Shown: one piece after another, positions 1 through 8,973 of the stretch
How the letters are laid out: each line of letters begins with the position of its first letter
Numbering within the stretch: position 1 is the stretch's first letter
From: Streptomyces sp. NBC_01775
GTDB lineage: Bacteria > Actinomycetota > Actinomycetes > Streptomycetales > Streptomycetaceae
Assembly: GCF_035917675.1 (NCBI RefSeq)
Contig: NZ_CP109104.1
Span: 6,138,001 to 6,202,000, forward strand
Length of the DNA stretch: 64,000 bases
Direction: 5' to 3'
Position numbers and translations under genes: made by a program
Notes under the pieces: generated by a model
Told to the model about the DNA's origin: nothing
Databases searched by the model: none
What the model saw: only the letters and a program-made list of their open reading frames with translations

Positions 1-1
1 G

Positions 2-844
2 CCGGTGGCCACCATCCGCGAGACCTATCTGTCCCTCACGTTCTCCTCCGCACGCGCACGCCTGGCGGTCAGGGCAGCCGGTGGCGGCCAGATCGGCGCA
101 GCCGCCGTCCTCGTCCGTGAGATCCACGCCATGCAGGGGGCGTTGAGCAGCGCCGGTCTCCAGGTCGAGGAGATGCTGACGCCCCGCAAGGTCGCCCAGG
201 CCATCCGCACGGCCTACGACCCGGAGTCGCAGCTGATGCTCGCCGCCCGCAACAACGCCGCGCAGGAATCCACCTGGGAGGGCGCCCCGCCGGGCCTCGA
301 TCCGGCGGTGGCCGGACCCGCCGCGGCGGAGACCAGCTGGGGCGTGTACCGGCACGACGGGGCATGGACGGTCTCGTACCAGGTGCGCGGGCTGCCCCAG
401 TCCGAGGTGTACGCCACCTTCCTCCAGCCCCTGCTGAGGCCCCGGCGCAACGCCCGCCGTTCGCTGTCGCTGGTGTACGAGCCGATCGGCCCCGTCAAGG
501 CGCGCCAGGAGCTGGCGCGGGAAAAGGCCAAGCGGGACGCCGCACGGCAGCTGCGCTCCAAGACCGGCCGGACGGAGTCCGAGGACGAGCGCCGCGAGTC
601 GATGACCGCCCGCGCGCAGGATGTGGCGCGGGCCGCCGGTCACGGCGTGCTCCGGCTGAGCTGTCTGCTGGCCGTCACCGTGATGGACGAGGACGAACTG
701 GAGATCGCCTGCGCGGAACTCCAGGCCGATGCCTCAGCCGCCGGCCTGGAGATCCGGCGGGTGTGGGGTGCCCAGGACGCGGGCTTCGCAGCCGCCGCGC
801 TGCCGCTGGGCCACGGGCTGCCGGACCGGCGGGTGGGCGTCTGA
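2..844 (+). CDS. SCO6880-family conjugation/secretion protein, C-terminal part
   Basis: The reading frame is open at the left edge, so only about 280 C-terminal residues are visible and the true start lies outside the window. The protein resembles the SCO6880 family that accompanies VirB4-like ATPases in actinobacterial conjugative elements. It has a charged Lys/Arg/Glu-rich stretch (about residues 165-200) and no obvious membrane segment in the visible part. Its TGA shares one base with the ATG of the next gene (TGATG at 842-846), so the two are translationally coupled and probably act in one type IV-like DNA transfer apparatus. The family call is from recognition and is moderately sure. Confidence 0.65.
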   Translation, partial: PVATIRETYLSLTFSSARARLAVRAAGGGQIGAAAVLVREIHAMQGALSSAGLQVEEMLTPRKVAQAIRTAYDPESQLMLAARNNAAQESTWEGAPPGLDPAVAGPAAAETSWGVYRHDGAWTVSYQVRGLPQSEVYATFLQPLLRPRRNARRSLSLVYEPIGPVKARQELAREKAKRDAARQLRSKTGRTESEDERRESMTARAQDVARAAGHGVLRLSCLLAVTVMDEDELEIACAELQADASAAGLEIRRVWGAQDAGFAAAALPLGHGLPDRRVGV

Positions 845-2400
845 TGCGTCTTTCTCTCAACCGCCGCCGGATCGACGACACCACGCTCGAAGCCGCCCCG
901 CTGGCCGGCCTGATCGACATCAACTCGGAGGCGTCACCGCCCGCCCCTCAGCCCACCGCACGTGAACTGCGGCGCGCCCGGATGCTGGAGGACCCCGACG
1001 GGGCCATGCGTGTGGCCCCCAGGAAGGGGTGGCGACAGCCGTTCGCCGGACGGGCCGCCTCGCTCCTGCGGCCGGAGGTGTTCCGGGCCGACACCGCGCG
1101 GGCCGCGGGCATCTATCCCTTTCTGCACGCGGGCAGCCTGCCGCCGCTCGGCGCCTACATGGGCTGGAACACCCTGACCGCGCAGGCGTTCTCCGCCCAC
1201 CCGGCGGCCTGGGTGGGCGAGGGGCTGTGCACCAACCCCAACGTCATGATCACGGGCATCCCCGGCAGCGGTAAGAGCGCCCACATCAAGGCCCTCTGCT
1301 TCAGGCTGATGGCCTTCGGCCAGCGCACACTGATCGCCGGCGACGTCAAGGGCGAGTACCGGCAGCTCTGCCGTCATCTGGGCGTGGAGCCGGTCCGGCT
1401 CGGCCCCGGACTGCCCGGCCGTCTCAACCCTCTGGACGCCGGACCGCTGGGGGAGGACCTCCACAAGATCACCGATCGGGAGATGCTCCGTGCCCGGCTC
1501 AAGGAGATCCACCGCCGGCGCCTCACCCTGCTGAAGGCCCTGCTGGAGCTCCAGTTGCGGCGCAACCTCCTGCCCCAGGAGGAGGAGTGCCTGGACATCG
1601 CGGTACGGGAGGTGACGGGGGAGCTGGCCGACGCCGACGAACACCGCCGGGAGGTTCCCACCCTGCCGCGTGTCTACTTGGTGCTGAAGGACCCCACCGA
1701 GCGCATGGCGCGTGAACTGCGGGTGCGCGGCGAGGACGTACAGACCGCGCGGGAGCAGATGGCCTCCATCCGTTCCGCCCTCGGTGGCATGATCCATGGC
1801 CATCTGGGAGGTCTGTTCGACCAGCACACCTCCATCTCGCTGGACTGGGACGCGCCGATCCAGTCCGTCGACATCTCCGCCCTTGAGCAGTACGGGGACG
1901 AGACCGTGGCGATGGTGCTGACCTGCGTCTCCTCCTGGGCCCAGGCCGCCATCGACCGTCCCGGGCTGCCCTGGATCGTGGTACGGGACGAGCTGTGGCG
2001 GCAGATGCGCAGCGGAGGCGCCGCCATGGTCCGCAAGATCGACGCGGACCTGCGGCTGTCCCGTGCGACAGGCACCATCCAGGTGCTCGCCACCCACCGT
2101 CTCAGCGACCTCGAAGCGGTCGGCGCGGCCGGCTCGGAGGCCGTCGCCATCGCCAAGGATCTGATCGCCTCCTGCGAGACCCGTGTCCAGCTCGCGCAGG
2201 ACACCAAGCCGCTCAACCTCACCCGCGAGGCCATCAGCCTGACCGACGCCGAATGCGAGCTGATCGCGTCCTGGGGCGCGGGCCAGCGCGGCCGGGCGCT
2301 GTGGAAGGTCGGTCGCGGCGGCGGCTCCCACGCGGTCCAACTGATGCTCTCCGCCACCGAGAAGCGGCTGTTCGAGACCGACGAGAAGATGGTCGTGTGA
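844..2400 (+). CDS. VirB4/TraC-like conjugation ATPase
   Basis: This 518-residue ATPase probably powers a type IV secretion or conjugation machine at the membrane. A Walker A motif, GIPGSGKSAHIKAL, lies near residue 140. A Walker B-like segment, WIVVRDELW, lies near residue 378. ATG 844 was chosen because it overlaps the upstream stop; the frame is open further upstream, but that DNA codes for the previous gene. There are no predicted membrane spans, as expected for a cytoplasmic hexameric ATPase. With the upstream SCO6880-like gene it is the tail of a conjugation operon; nothing conjugative follows it, so the locus may be a remnant or have its other genes to the left. Confidence 0.75.
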   Translation: MRLSLNRRRIDDTTLEAAPLAGLIDINSEASPPAPQPTARELRRARMLEDPDGAMRVAPRKGWRQPFAGRAASLLRPEVFRADTARAAGIYPFLHAGSLPPLGAYMGWNTLTAQAFSAHPAAWVGEGLCTNPNVMITGIPGSGKSAHIKALCFRLMAFGQRTLIAGDVKGEYRQLCRHLGVEPVRLGPGLPGRLNPLDAGPLGEDLHKITDREMLRARLKEIHRRRLTLLKALLELQLRRNLLPQEEECLDIAVREVTGELADADEHRREVPTLPRVYLVLKDPTERMARELRVRGEDVQTAREQMASIRSALGGMIHGHLGGLFDQHTSISLDWDAPIQSVDISALEQYGDETVAMVLTCVSSWAQAAIDRPGLPWIVVRDELWRQMRSGGAAMVRKIDADLRLSRATGTIQVLATHRLSDLEAVGAAGSEAVAIAKDLIASCETRVQLAQDTKPLNLTREAISLTDAECELIASWGAGQRGRALWKVGRGGGSHAVQLMLSATEKRLFETDEKMVV

Positions 2401-2726
2401 GGGGCCCTGAAGAGCTCATCCCCTTCCGGCTCAGGCCTGGACACCGGCCTCGCGAATCCCGCCAACGCTCGTCGGGCCAAAGGGAGTTGGCATGTGCGAG
2501 CCCGTCGTCCACGACCAGTACGTCCTCCGTACGGGTGGTTTGCACGATGAACTTCTTGTCACTCATTTGAGTGCATGGGTCACTCTTAGTGGTGCCGGTG
2601 GCCACAGTCATCGTAGTGCGTCAGCACGAGATTCATCGCTGCTGCTGAGGCCGTTGCCCGCTGGGGACTTCCCGCGCCGCGAGTACGCGCACGCCCCATT
2701 TCCCTCTACGAGTCGGAGGCGGGCTC
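2401..2726. other. Intergenic region with a paired inverted-repeat motif
   Basis: No convincing gene was found. CACTC-ATTT-GAGTG (2560-2573) is a perfect inverted repeat, and a related CACTC-TTA-GTG follows exactly 21 bp later (2581-2591), a spacing typical of paired operators. A minus-strand frame beginning MSDKKFIVQTTRTEDV starts inside the first repeat but loses coding character after about 35 residues and has no ribosome site, so it may be a relic. Confidence 0.4.
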
Positions 2727-4046
2727 ATGTCCTTGACGGTGGCAGAAGTGGCCAGAATTCTGATAGTGCTGACGGTCTTTCTTGTGGCGGCACACCTGGG
2801 CGGGTACGTCTTCGCGCGGCTGCGCCAGCCGCCGGTGATCGGTGAGATCGTCGGCGGGCTGCTGCTCGGGGGCAGTGCTCTGGGCCTGGTCGCCCCGTCG
2901 GCGACCGACTGGCTGGCGCCGTCCTCCAGCCCCACCGCCCATGTCCTGGGCGGCGTCTATCAGCTCGGCATGATCCTCATGGTCTTCCTGGCCGGTCTGG
3001 AGATGTCCCGGAGCAGCCGGGGCGTGGAGCGCAGGACCGTTCTGTTCACCACCGTCAGCGGCTTGGTGATCCCGTTCGCGGGAGGCTTGGTCATCGGCAG
3101 ACTGGTGGATCCCGACGATCTTGCGGGCCCGCACGGATCGGCCATGAGCATCTCCCTGGTCCTGGCTCTGGCCATCGCGGTGACCAGCATCCCGGTCATC
3201 TCCCGGATCATGCTTGATCTGGGCATCTTGAACAGCCTCTTCGCCAGGACGATCCTCACCGTCGCCGTCATCGAGGACGTCCTGCTCTACATCGTCCTGG
3301 CCGTGATCCTCGGCATCGCCCACATCGAGGCGGACACCGCCTACGGCCTGCCCGCCCTGCTCCCCGCCGACTTGATCGGCTGGGAGGTGGCCTACTACAC
3401 GGCCGCTTCGCTGCTGTTCTTCGCACTCCTTCTCCTGGGGGGCCGGGCCGCGTTCCGAGGGCTGGTCTCAGGTCCCCTGAGCGTGCTGGAGCGGCACAGC
3501 CCGGCGGCGTTCCGTCTGATGTTCCTGTTCATGCTCTGCCTGTGCTGCCTGGCTCTGGGAATCGATCCGGTCTTCGGCGCACTGATGGCGGGCATCGCCA
3601 TGGCCGACCGGGAGGAGGCCGGGGAGGTGAGGGAGGCGGCCGGGTCACCCGGTCTGGACTCGGTACGGGGATTCGCGCTGGCCTTCTTCGTGCCGGTCTA
3701 CTTCGCTCTCGTCGGCTTCCGCCTCGACCTCGTACACGACCTGGACCTGCCCTTCTTCGCCTGGCTGTTCCTTCTGGCCTGCGTGATCAAGTTCGGCGGC
3801 GTATGGCTGGGGGCCCGCCTGTCCGGCAGGAGTGCGTCGTGGTCAGTCCACTTCGCGGTGGCGATGAACGCCCGCGGCGGCCCCGGCATCGTCCTGGCGA
3901 CGGTGACCTTCGGCGCCGGGGTGATCAACGAACGGTTCTTCGTGGCGCTGGTGCTGTTGTCCGTCCTCACCTCGCAGCTCGCCGGAGCCTGGCTGATCCG
4001 GGCGCTCGCGAAAGACCCCGGCTTCGAGAAGGCGGCGGTTCGCTGA
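2727..4046 (+). CDS. CPA2-type cation/proton antiporter
   Basis: This 439-residue integral membrane protein has about 12 hydrophobic segments and resembles Na+(K+)/H+ exchangers of the monovalent cation:proton antiporter-2 family. The N-terminal pattern with LRQPPVIGEIVGGLLLG and a following VFLAGLEM helix is characteristic. No C-terminal TrkA-N or universal-stress domain is present, so it is a transporter-only version. ATG 2727 is preceded by GGAGG at about 2714. It is transcribed alone; the convergent tetR gene lies downstream beyond a hairpin. The ion specificity cannot be read from sequence. Confidence 0.88.
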   Translation: MSLTVAEVARILIVLTVFLVAAHLGGYVFARLRQPPVIGEIVGGLLLGGSALGLVAPSATDWLAPSSSPTAHVLGGVYQLGMILMVFLAGLEMSRSSRGVERRTVLFTTVSGLVIPFAGGLVIGRLVDPDDLAGPHGSAMSISLVLALAIAVTSIPVISRIMLDLGILNSLFARTILTVAVIEDVLLYIVLAVILGIAHIEADTAYGLPALLPADLIGWEVAYYTAASLLFFALLLLGGRAAFRGLVSGPLSVLERHSPAAFRLMFLFMLCLCCLALGIDPVFGALMAGIAMADREEAGEVREAAGSPGLDSVRGFALAFFVPVYFALVGFRLDLVHDLDLPFFAWLFLLACVIKFGGVWLGARLSGRSASWSVHFAVAMNARGGPGIVLATVTFGAGVINERFFVALVLLSVLTSQLAGAWLIRALAKDPGFEKAAVR

Positions 4047-4084
4047 AGCCTCAAGAGGCCGACCGTGCGCCTCCACCGGTCTCT

Positions 4085-4101
4085 GGCCGGTTGCTCCGGC
4101 C
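4085..4101. terminator. Hairpin between convergent genes
   Basis: GGCCGG-TTGCT-CCGGCC forms a 6-bp GC stem with a 5-nt loop between the antiporter (stop 4046) and the convergent tetR gene (stop 4236). There is no U-tract, as is common in Streptomyces; a bidirectional terminator is inferred. Confidence 0.45.
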
Positions 4102-4235
4102 GGGCTCGCGGCAGTGCGGAGAGCTCCCACGCTGCCGGCGCCGATGACGATCTGGTGGCGGGCCGAATCCGGTGGTTCCCGGACTGTTCGGCGATCGCGT
4201 GCCGGCTCTCCCGCACTCCGTTCGTCCTGTCATGG

Positions 4236-4889
4236 TCACGCGTCGGCGCGCCCGACGTACTGGCGGCACTCTCCGGTGAAGACCGCGGCGAGCTCGGCGT
4301 CGATGATCGACGTCGAGAGCTCTGCCGCGGGCACCCCGTTGGCCCCGGCGGGATCGCGGTAGATCTGCATCGCGAGCCCTTCCGTCACGGCGGTGAGGCG
4401 GATGGCGGCGGGCCACGGGTCCACGTCCGCCTCGACCTCGCCGCACTCCTTGCCGTTGTGGACAGCCTGGGCGATGTCCTCGCGCAACCGCTGTGCCGTC
4501 TCGACGTCGACCGTGGCGAGGGCGGGGGCGTCCAGCGCACGGCCGGCGAACGCCCTGGTGACCCGGAATTCGGTGCGGCGGGTCTCATCCAGGGGGATGA
4601 ACTCGGCCAACACCCCGGCCGTGACCCGCGCGATGGGCCGCCGGTGCTCGATGCCGGCCCGGATCCGTTCCTCGGCCCGGAGCCGGATGCGTGCGCTGAC
4701 TTCGTTGAACGCGTGAAGCAGCATCTCGTCCTTGGTGCGGAAGTAGTGCTGCACCAGCCCGACCGACATTCCGGCGGTGGCGGCCGTGCGGGCGACAGTG
4801 ACGGCGTCGAGCCCGTGTTCGGAGATGAGCTCGCAGACAGCGGCAGCGATCTGACGTCGGCGTCCTTCATGGTCTGCGGTCCTTGGCAC
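4236..4889 (-). CDS. TetR-family transcriptional repressor
   Basis: This 217-residue protein has an N-terminal TetR helix-turn-helix (about residues 10-55, with IAAAVCELISEHGLDAVTV and GLVQHYFRTKDEML). The C-terminal half is a TetR_C-type ligand domain with a conserved pattern for binding small hydrophobic molecules. It is divergent from the serine hydrolase gene at 4973, and two identical-architecture inverted repeats lie between the two starts. Autorepression and repression of the hydrolase are therefore likely. The inducer is unknown. Confidence 0.9.
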   Translation of the reverse strand: MPRTADHEGRRRQIAAAVCELISEHGLDAVTVARTAATAGMSVGLVQHYFRTKDEMLLHAFNEVSARIRLRAEERIRAGIEHRRPIARVTAGVLAEFIPLDETRRTEFRVTRAFAGRALDAPALATVDVETAQRLREDIAQAVHNGKECGEVEADVDPWPAAIRLTAVTEGLAMQIYRDPAGANGVPAAELSTSIIDAELAAVFTGECRQYVGRADA

Positions 4890-4895
4890 TTGATA

Positions 4896-4935
4896 ACCGT
4901 ATCAGTGTACGGTAAAAACCGTATAGCCATACGGT
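4896..4935. promoter_or_regulatory. Twin TetR operator ACCGTA-N6-TACGGT
   Basis: Two perfect inverted repeats of the same form, ACCGTA-N6-TACGGT, lie at 4896-4913 and 4918-4935. Their centres are 22 bp apart, about two helical turns. They fill the gap between the divergent tetR start (4889) and the hydrolase start (4973), which suggests cooperative binding of two dimers by the adjacent TetR protein. The second copy extends to an 8-4-8 palindrome. Confidence 0.85.
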
Positions 4936-4972
4936 TATCCATCACCTCCCTGCGACCCTGCGAGGAATCCCG

Positions 4973-6586
4973 ATGCGCATCCGCCCACGGCGCTCCGCCG
5001 CGAGAACGGTGATCCTGCTGTTCTGCCTGCTCCTCTGTGCTGCGATCACCCCGACTGCCCCAGCCACCCCGGCCGCCTCAGCCACCCCAGCCCCCCCGGC
5101 CGCCCCGGCCGCCTCAGCCTCCGCGCGGTCCGACCGCTACGCCGCGATCGACGCCTACGTCCGGGACCGGATGGAGGCCACCCGCACACCCGGAATCTCC
5201 TACGCGGTGGTCGGGCCCGACGGCCCGATCCACCAGCGGTCCTGGGGGACCGACGGGCAGGGCGAGCGCGTCACGGCCCGGACGCCGTTCCTGTGGGGTT
5301 CGGTCGCCAAGCCGATCACCTCGACCGCTGTGATGACCCTCGTCCAGGACGGACGGCTCCGCCTGGGCGACCGGATTGTCGACCACCTGCCGAGCTTCCG
5401 GTTCGGCGGCGCCGAGCACGCGTCCAGGGTGACGGTCCGCCACCTGCTCAACCAGACCGCCGGCATCCCCGAGTCGGCCACCTTCAAGGTCGCCGACTGC
5501 TTCGACGCTGACTGCCCCCGTCCCGCGGAGCGCGTGGGTGACCTGGACGATGTGCAGCCGCTCGGCCCGCCCGGCACCAAGTACGCCTACACCAGCGCCA
5601 ACTACCTCGTCCTCTCCGCCGTGGTCGAGGCCGTCACCAAGCGTCCCTTCGCCGACTACCTCAAACGGAGCGTGCTCGACCCGGCGGGCATGGACGGTGC
5701 CATCGTCGACCAGGCATCCGCCCGGCGTCGGAGCCTCCCCCCGGGGCACCAGCTGCTTTGGGGCAAACCGGCCGCGATCGCCGACGGCGTGGACAACCAC
5801 GGCGCGAGCTACGGCTATACGGGCGGCGACCTGAGCGACCTCGCCGCCTTCGCGTCGTTCCAGCTCCGCTCCGGGAGGACCGCCGGTGGCGACGCCGTCC
5901 TCACCCCCGAATCCGCGCAGATGATGCGCGAAGAGGGCAAGCTGCGGCCCACCGGCGCGGGAACCGGCTACGGGATGGGCTGGCGGGTCGGCGGCCTGGA
6001 CGCGCCGCTCGACGACGCCATCTGGCACACCGGTGCGACCCCCGGCTACTCGGCGATGCTGTTCCTGCTGCCGAAGCAGAACATCGCCATCGTCGTTCAG
6101 CAGAACCTGCACGGACTCCTCCACGACGATGCGGTCATGCAAGTCGGCTTCGGCGCTGCCCGCATGCTCGCGGGTGGGTCGGCGCCGAGCGGCGCATCCG
6201 CGTCCAGCTACTACATGACCGTCTGGGGTACCACCGCCCTGGCCCTGGCCCTGATCCTGGCTGCCGGCCGCTCCGCCCTGCTCCTCCGCCGCCCGGCGAC
6301 GCACTCCTCTCCGCTGCGCCGTACCGTCCTGACTTCCCTTTGGTGCCTGGCGGGCGCGTTGCCCTGGATTGCCTCGGCGCTGCTCGTCAGCCGAATAAGC
6401 CTGGGCGAGATGATGAATTGGGTACCCGATACCTTCATCGCCGTGTGTGTCGCGGCGACGGCCGGTGCGGCGACCATCGTCCTCCGCCTCATCCTCGTGA
6501 TCCGCGCCCTCCGCGCCCCCCGCGCCCGACCGGACACCGGGCGGGGATCACCGTTCGGGACAAGCGCGACGGCCCGCCACACGTAA
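4973..6586 (+). CDS. Secreted/membrane serine hydrolase, beta-lactamase (PF00144) family
   Basis: This 537-residue protein has an N-terminal signal or anchor helix (about residues 12-24), then a Pro/Ala-rich linker, then a class C beta-lactamase/DD-peptidase-like domain. The nucleophile motif SVAK is at residues 110-113. The second motif reads YTS where YxN is usual, followed by ANY. The third is HTG in WHTGATPGYS. Three hydrophobic segments at the C-terminus suggest membrane attachment. It likely hydrolyses an ester, amide or peptidoglycan-type substrate outside the membrane. Expression is probably controlled by the divergent TetR at the twin operators. True beta-lactam resistance should not be assumed. 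Confidence 0.85.
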   Translation: MRIRPRRSAARTVILLFCLLLCAAITPTAPATPAASATPAPPAAPAASASARSDRYAAIDAYVRDRMEATRTPGISYAVVGPDGPIHQRSWGTDGQGERVTARTPFLWGSVAKPITSTAVMTLVQDGRLRLGDRIVDHLPSFRFGGAEHASRVTVRHLLNQTAGIPESATFKVADCFDADCPRPAERVGDLDDVQPLGPPGTKYAYTSANYLVLSAVVEAVTKRPFADYLKRSVLDPAGMDGAIVDQASARRRSLPPGHQLLWGKPAAIADGVDNHGASYGYTGGDLSDLAAFASFQLRSGRTAGGDAVLTPESAQMMREEGKLRPTGAGTGYGMGWRVGGLDAPLDDAIWHTGATPGYSAMLFLLPKQNIAIVVQQNLHGLLHDDAVMQVGFGAARMLAGGSAPSGASASSYYMTVWGTTALALALILAAGRSALLLRRPATHSSPLRRTVLTSLWCLAGALPWIASALLVSRISLGEMMNWVPDTFIAVCVAATAGAATIVLRLILVIRALRAPRARPDTGRGSPFGTSATARHT

Positions 6587-6614
6587 GGCGAGGCCGGAAG
6601 GCCCGCGTCGACAT

Positions 6615-6630
6615 CGGCGGGTGACCGCCG
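6615..6630 (+). terminator. Hairpin downstream of serine hydrolase
   Basis: CGGCGG-GTGA-CCGCCG, a perfect 6-bp stem with a 4-nt loop, lies 29 bp after the hydrolase stop. It is GC-rich with no U-tract; a terminator role is inferred from position. Confidence 0.45.
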
Positions 6631-6883
6631 GGTTGACCGGTTCCGGCGTGAAGGTGCGGCGCGGGCCGCACCGGATCGACGAAGCTCTCGCCGATGCCAG
6701 CGATCACGCGGGTCTCCATGGCCGGGGGCGCCGCCCGTGGTGGCCGGACCGGCTCGCGCGGCTAGACGCCGGAACGGCAGGGGGCAAAAGTTTTCACGCA
6801 AAATGTGTTAACAGGATGGGTGTCTTCTGCTAACAATGCTGCCCAGTGCCGTTCGCGCCGACGACTCCCAAGGGACGTCCGCC

Positions 6884-7080
6884 ATGCCTCCTCCCCCCGC
6901 CAGATCACCGACGCCGCCCTTGAGCCCAGGTCGCGGGCCGCACGCCCTGGCAGGCGTTCCGGGTGGGGGCAGCTGACCGCCATCGGAACCGTCATCGTGG
7001 TCCCGATGATGCTCGTCGGCCTCGCCGTACGCCGGTGGCTGGTCACCGGCCTGACCATGGGAGCCGTGACCGGAGAATGA
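6884..7080 (+). pseudogene. Remnant of a carbohydrate ABC transporter permease (MalG type), interior deleted
   Basis: The last 37 residues before the stop at 7078-7080 read GQLTAIGTVIVVPMMLVGLA followed by a charged turn and GLTMGAVTGE. This is the characteristic end of MalG-like sugar permeases. An ATG at 6884, preceded by AGGGA at a suitable distance, opens a Pro-rich N-terminus like a permease cytoplasmic tail, but in another frame, ending at a TGA near 6970. I infer loss of roughly 800 bp from the middle of the gene. The stop still overlaps the dehydrogenase start (ATGA), so the original operon coupling survives. The matching sugar-binding and partner permease genes are absent. Confidence 0.6.
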
Positions 7081-8132
7081 CCGCCACCGCCCTGCCCTCG
7101 CACCTCCCGTCCACGATGCGCGCCGCCGTCCTGTGCGCCCCGGAAGAACTCCAGATCCAGGAACGCCCCGTACCGCGGCCCGGCCCCGGCCAGGTCCTCG
7201 TCCGTATCGAGGCGGTCGGCATCTGCGGCTCTGACGTCCACTACTACCGGCACGGCCGGATCGGCGACTTCGTCGTATCCGCCCCCCTGGTCCTCGGCCA
7301 CGAACCCGGCGGAACCGTCGTGGCCCTCGGCCCCGGGACGCTCCGCCACCAGGTGGGACAGCTCGTGTCCCTCGAACCGGGCGTGCCCTGCGCCCGCTGC
7401 GCCCAGTGCCGTCAGGGCCGCTACAACCTCTGCCCCGACGTCTCCTTCTACGCCACACCCCCGGTCGATGGCGCCCTGTGCGAGTACGTCGCCGTGGACG
7501 AGGACTTCGCCCACCCCGCGCCGGCCCCGCTCACCGCCGAGACCGCGGCCCTGCTGGAGCCCCTGTCCGTGGGCGTGTGGGCGTGCCGCAAGGGCCGCGT
7601 CGGCCCCGGCTCGCGGGTCCTGGTCACCGGCGCGGGCCCCATCGGGCTGGTCGCCGCCCAGACGGCCCGCGCGTTCGGCGCCACCGAGGTCGTCGTCACC
7701 GACGTCGCACCCCACCGCCTGGACCTGGCGCGTCAGCTCGGCAGCACCGCGACCGTGGACGTACGCTCCACCCGCCTCGCGGACACCGGCTTCGAACCCG
7801 ACGTCCTGCTGGAGTGCTCCGGCGTCCCCTCCGCCGTCGACGAGGCGATCCGCACCGTGGGCCGGGCGGGCCGGGCGGTGCTGGTGGGCATGGGCGGCGA
7901 CTCCATCTCCCTGCCGCTGGCGCACGTGCAAAACTTCGAGATCGAGCTCACCGGCACGTTCCGGTACGCCAACACCTGGCCGACCGCCATCGCCTTGGCG
8001 GCCTCCGGGGAAGTGGAACTGGGCCGGCTGGTCACCCACCGCTACGGTCTGGAGGAAGCCGAGCGGGCACTCACCGCGGGTGCCCGGGACCATGCGACGA
8101 TCAAGCCACTGGTGTGTCCGCAGCCGAGGTGA
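7077..8132 (+). CDS. Zn-dependent polyol dehydrogenase (L-iditol/sorbitol dehydrogenase-like)
   Basis: This 351-residue medium-chain dehydrogenase likely oxidises a sugar alcohol with NAD(P)+. The catalytic-zinc region reads GICGSDVHYYRHG with a later GHEPGG. The structural-zinc cysteines are in CARCAQCRQGRYNLC. The Rossmann loop is VTGAGPIGLVAAQ. ATG 7077 overlaps the stop of the permease remnant (ATGA), so it was the next gene of a sugar or polyol uptake operon. A DeoR regulator follows 34 bp downstream. The exact substrate (sorbitol, xylitol, iditol) cannot be told from sequence. Confidence 0.88.
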   Translation: MTATALPSHLPSTMRAAVLCAPEELQIQERPVPRPGPGQVLVRIEAVGICGSDVHYYRHGRIGDFVVSAPLVLGHEPGGTVVALGPGTLRHQVGQLVSLEPGVPCARCAQCRQGRYNLCPDVSFYATPPVDGALCEYVAVDEDFAHPAPAPLTAETAALLEPLSVGVWACRKGRVGPGSRVLVTGAGPIGLVAAQTARAFGATEVVVTDVAPHRLDLARQLGSTATVDVRSTRLADTGFEPDVLLECSGVPSAVDEAIRTVGRAGRAVLVGMGGDSISLPLAHVQNFEIELTGTFRYANTWPTAIALAASGEVELGRLVTHRYGLEEAERALTAGARDHATIKPLVCPQPR

Positions 8133-8166
8133 CCACCGCCCGGAGCCGCAGGGGAAGGAGAGCCAC

Positions 8167-8973
8167 GTGCCGGCCAGGACACGGCTTTCCCAGGCCGCCG
8201 TCGAGCAACGCCGGCAGAACGTCCTGAGATACGTCGTCGAACACGGCGAGATCCGAATCGACGACCTCGCCGCCCGGTTCGACGTCAGCCTCATGACCGT
8301 TCACCGGGATCTCGACGATCTCGCCGGGCGCCGCCTGCTCCGCAAGGAACGGGGGCGGGCGGTGGCCTTTCCCGCTCTGACCATGGAGACCGCCACCCGC
8401 TTTCGCGAGAGCGTCGGCCTGGCGGCCAAGACCGCCCTGTGCGCTGCCGCGGCCCGGTGGATCCGACCCGGCAGCACAGTGCTCATCGACGACTCCACCA
8501 CCCTCTACCCCCTGGCCGGCATGCTGGCCGGAATCGACCAGCTCACCGTGGTCACCAACTCGGTCGGCCTGGCACAGCGTTTGGGGCCCCTGCCCGGTGT
8601 GGACGTCACCCTGCTCGGCGGCCACTACCACAGCGATTACAACTCCTGCACCGGGCCGGAGGTCGCCCGCGTCCTGTCCCGGATACACGCCGGCCTTTCC
8701 CTGATGTCCGCCTCCGCCGTCCTCGAAGGGCGGCTCTTCCACCCCGTTCGGGAGTATGTCGAGGTCAAGGAGGCCATGCTGGCCTCCATCGACCGAGCCC
8801 TGCTCCTGGTGGACCACTCGAAGTTCGGCAAGACCGCCACGCACGCGTACGGCACCGTCACCGCCTACCACTCGGTACTCACCGACACCCTCACCCCCGA
8901 CGAGGAGATCACCGCCATCCGTGGCCTCGACACCCCGGTGGAAATCGTCGACCCTGGCGAGCACCCCTCGTGA
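8167..8973 (+). CDS. DeoR-family sugar-responsive regulator
   Basis: This 268-residue regulator starts at GTG 8167, preceded by AAGGAG at good spacing; the longer upstream frame is the dehydrogenase region. The N-terminal DeoR helix-turn-helix (about residues 10-60) contains EIRIDDLAARFDVSLMTVHR. The rest is a DeoRC sugar-phosphate sensor with conserved IDDSTTLYPLA and VVTNSVGLA loops. It is co-transcribed with the polyol dehydrogenase and presumably represses that operon until the phosphorylated sugar is present. A TGTTAACA box at about 6806-6813, upstream of the permease remnant, is a candidate operator. Confidence 0.87.
   Translation: MPARTRLSQAAVEQRRQNVLRYVVEHGEIRIDDLAARFDVSLMTVHRDLDDLAGRRLLRKERGRAVAFPALTMETATRFRESVGLAAKTALCAAAARWIRPGSTVLIDDSTTLYPLAGMLAGIDQLTVVTNSVGLAQRLGPLPGVDVTLLGGHYHSDYNSCTGPEVARVLSRIHAGLSLMSASAVLEGRLFHPVREYVEVKEAMLASIDRALLLVDHSKFGKTATHAYGTVTAYHSVLTDTLTPDEEITAIRGLDTPVEIVDPGEHPS

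Noticed and set aside
934..2340. 468-residue minus-strand frame opposite the VirB4-like ATPase
   Set aside because: Gln/His/Gly-rich composition typical of antisense reading; the ATPase frame has Walker motifs.
2234..2566. Small minus-strand gene beginning MSDKKFIVQTTRTEDV
   Set aside because: Good-looking only for about 35 residues, no ribosome site, then overlaps the ATPase gene in Arg/Ser-rich antisense sequence.
4973..6586. Beta-lactam resistance enzyme
   Set aside because: The fold is shared by many esterases and peptidases; no specific resistance signature, and the second motif is YTS rather than YxN.
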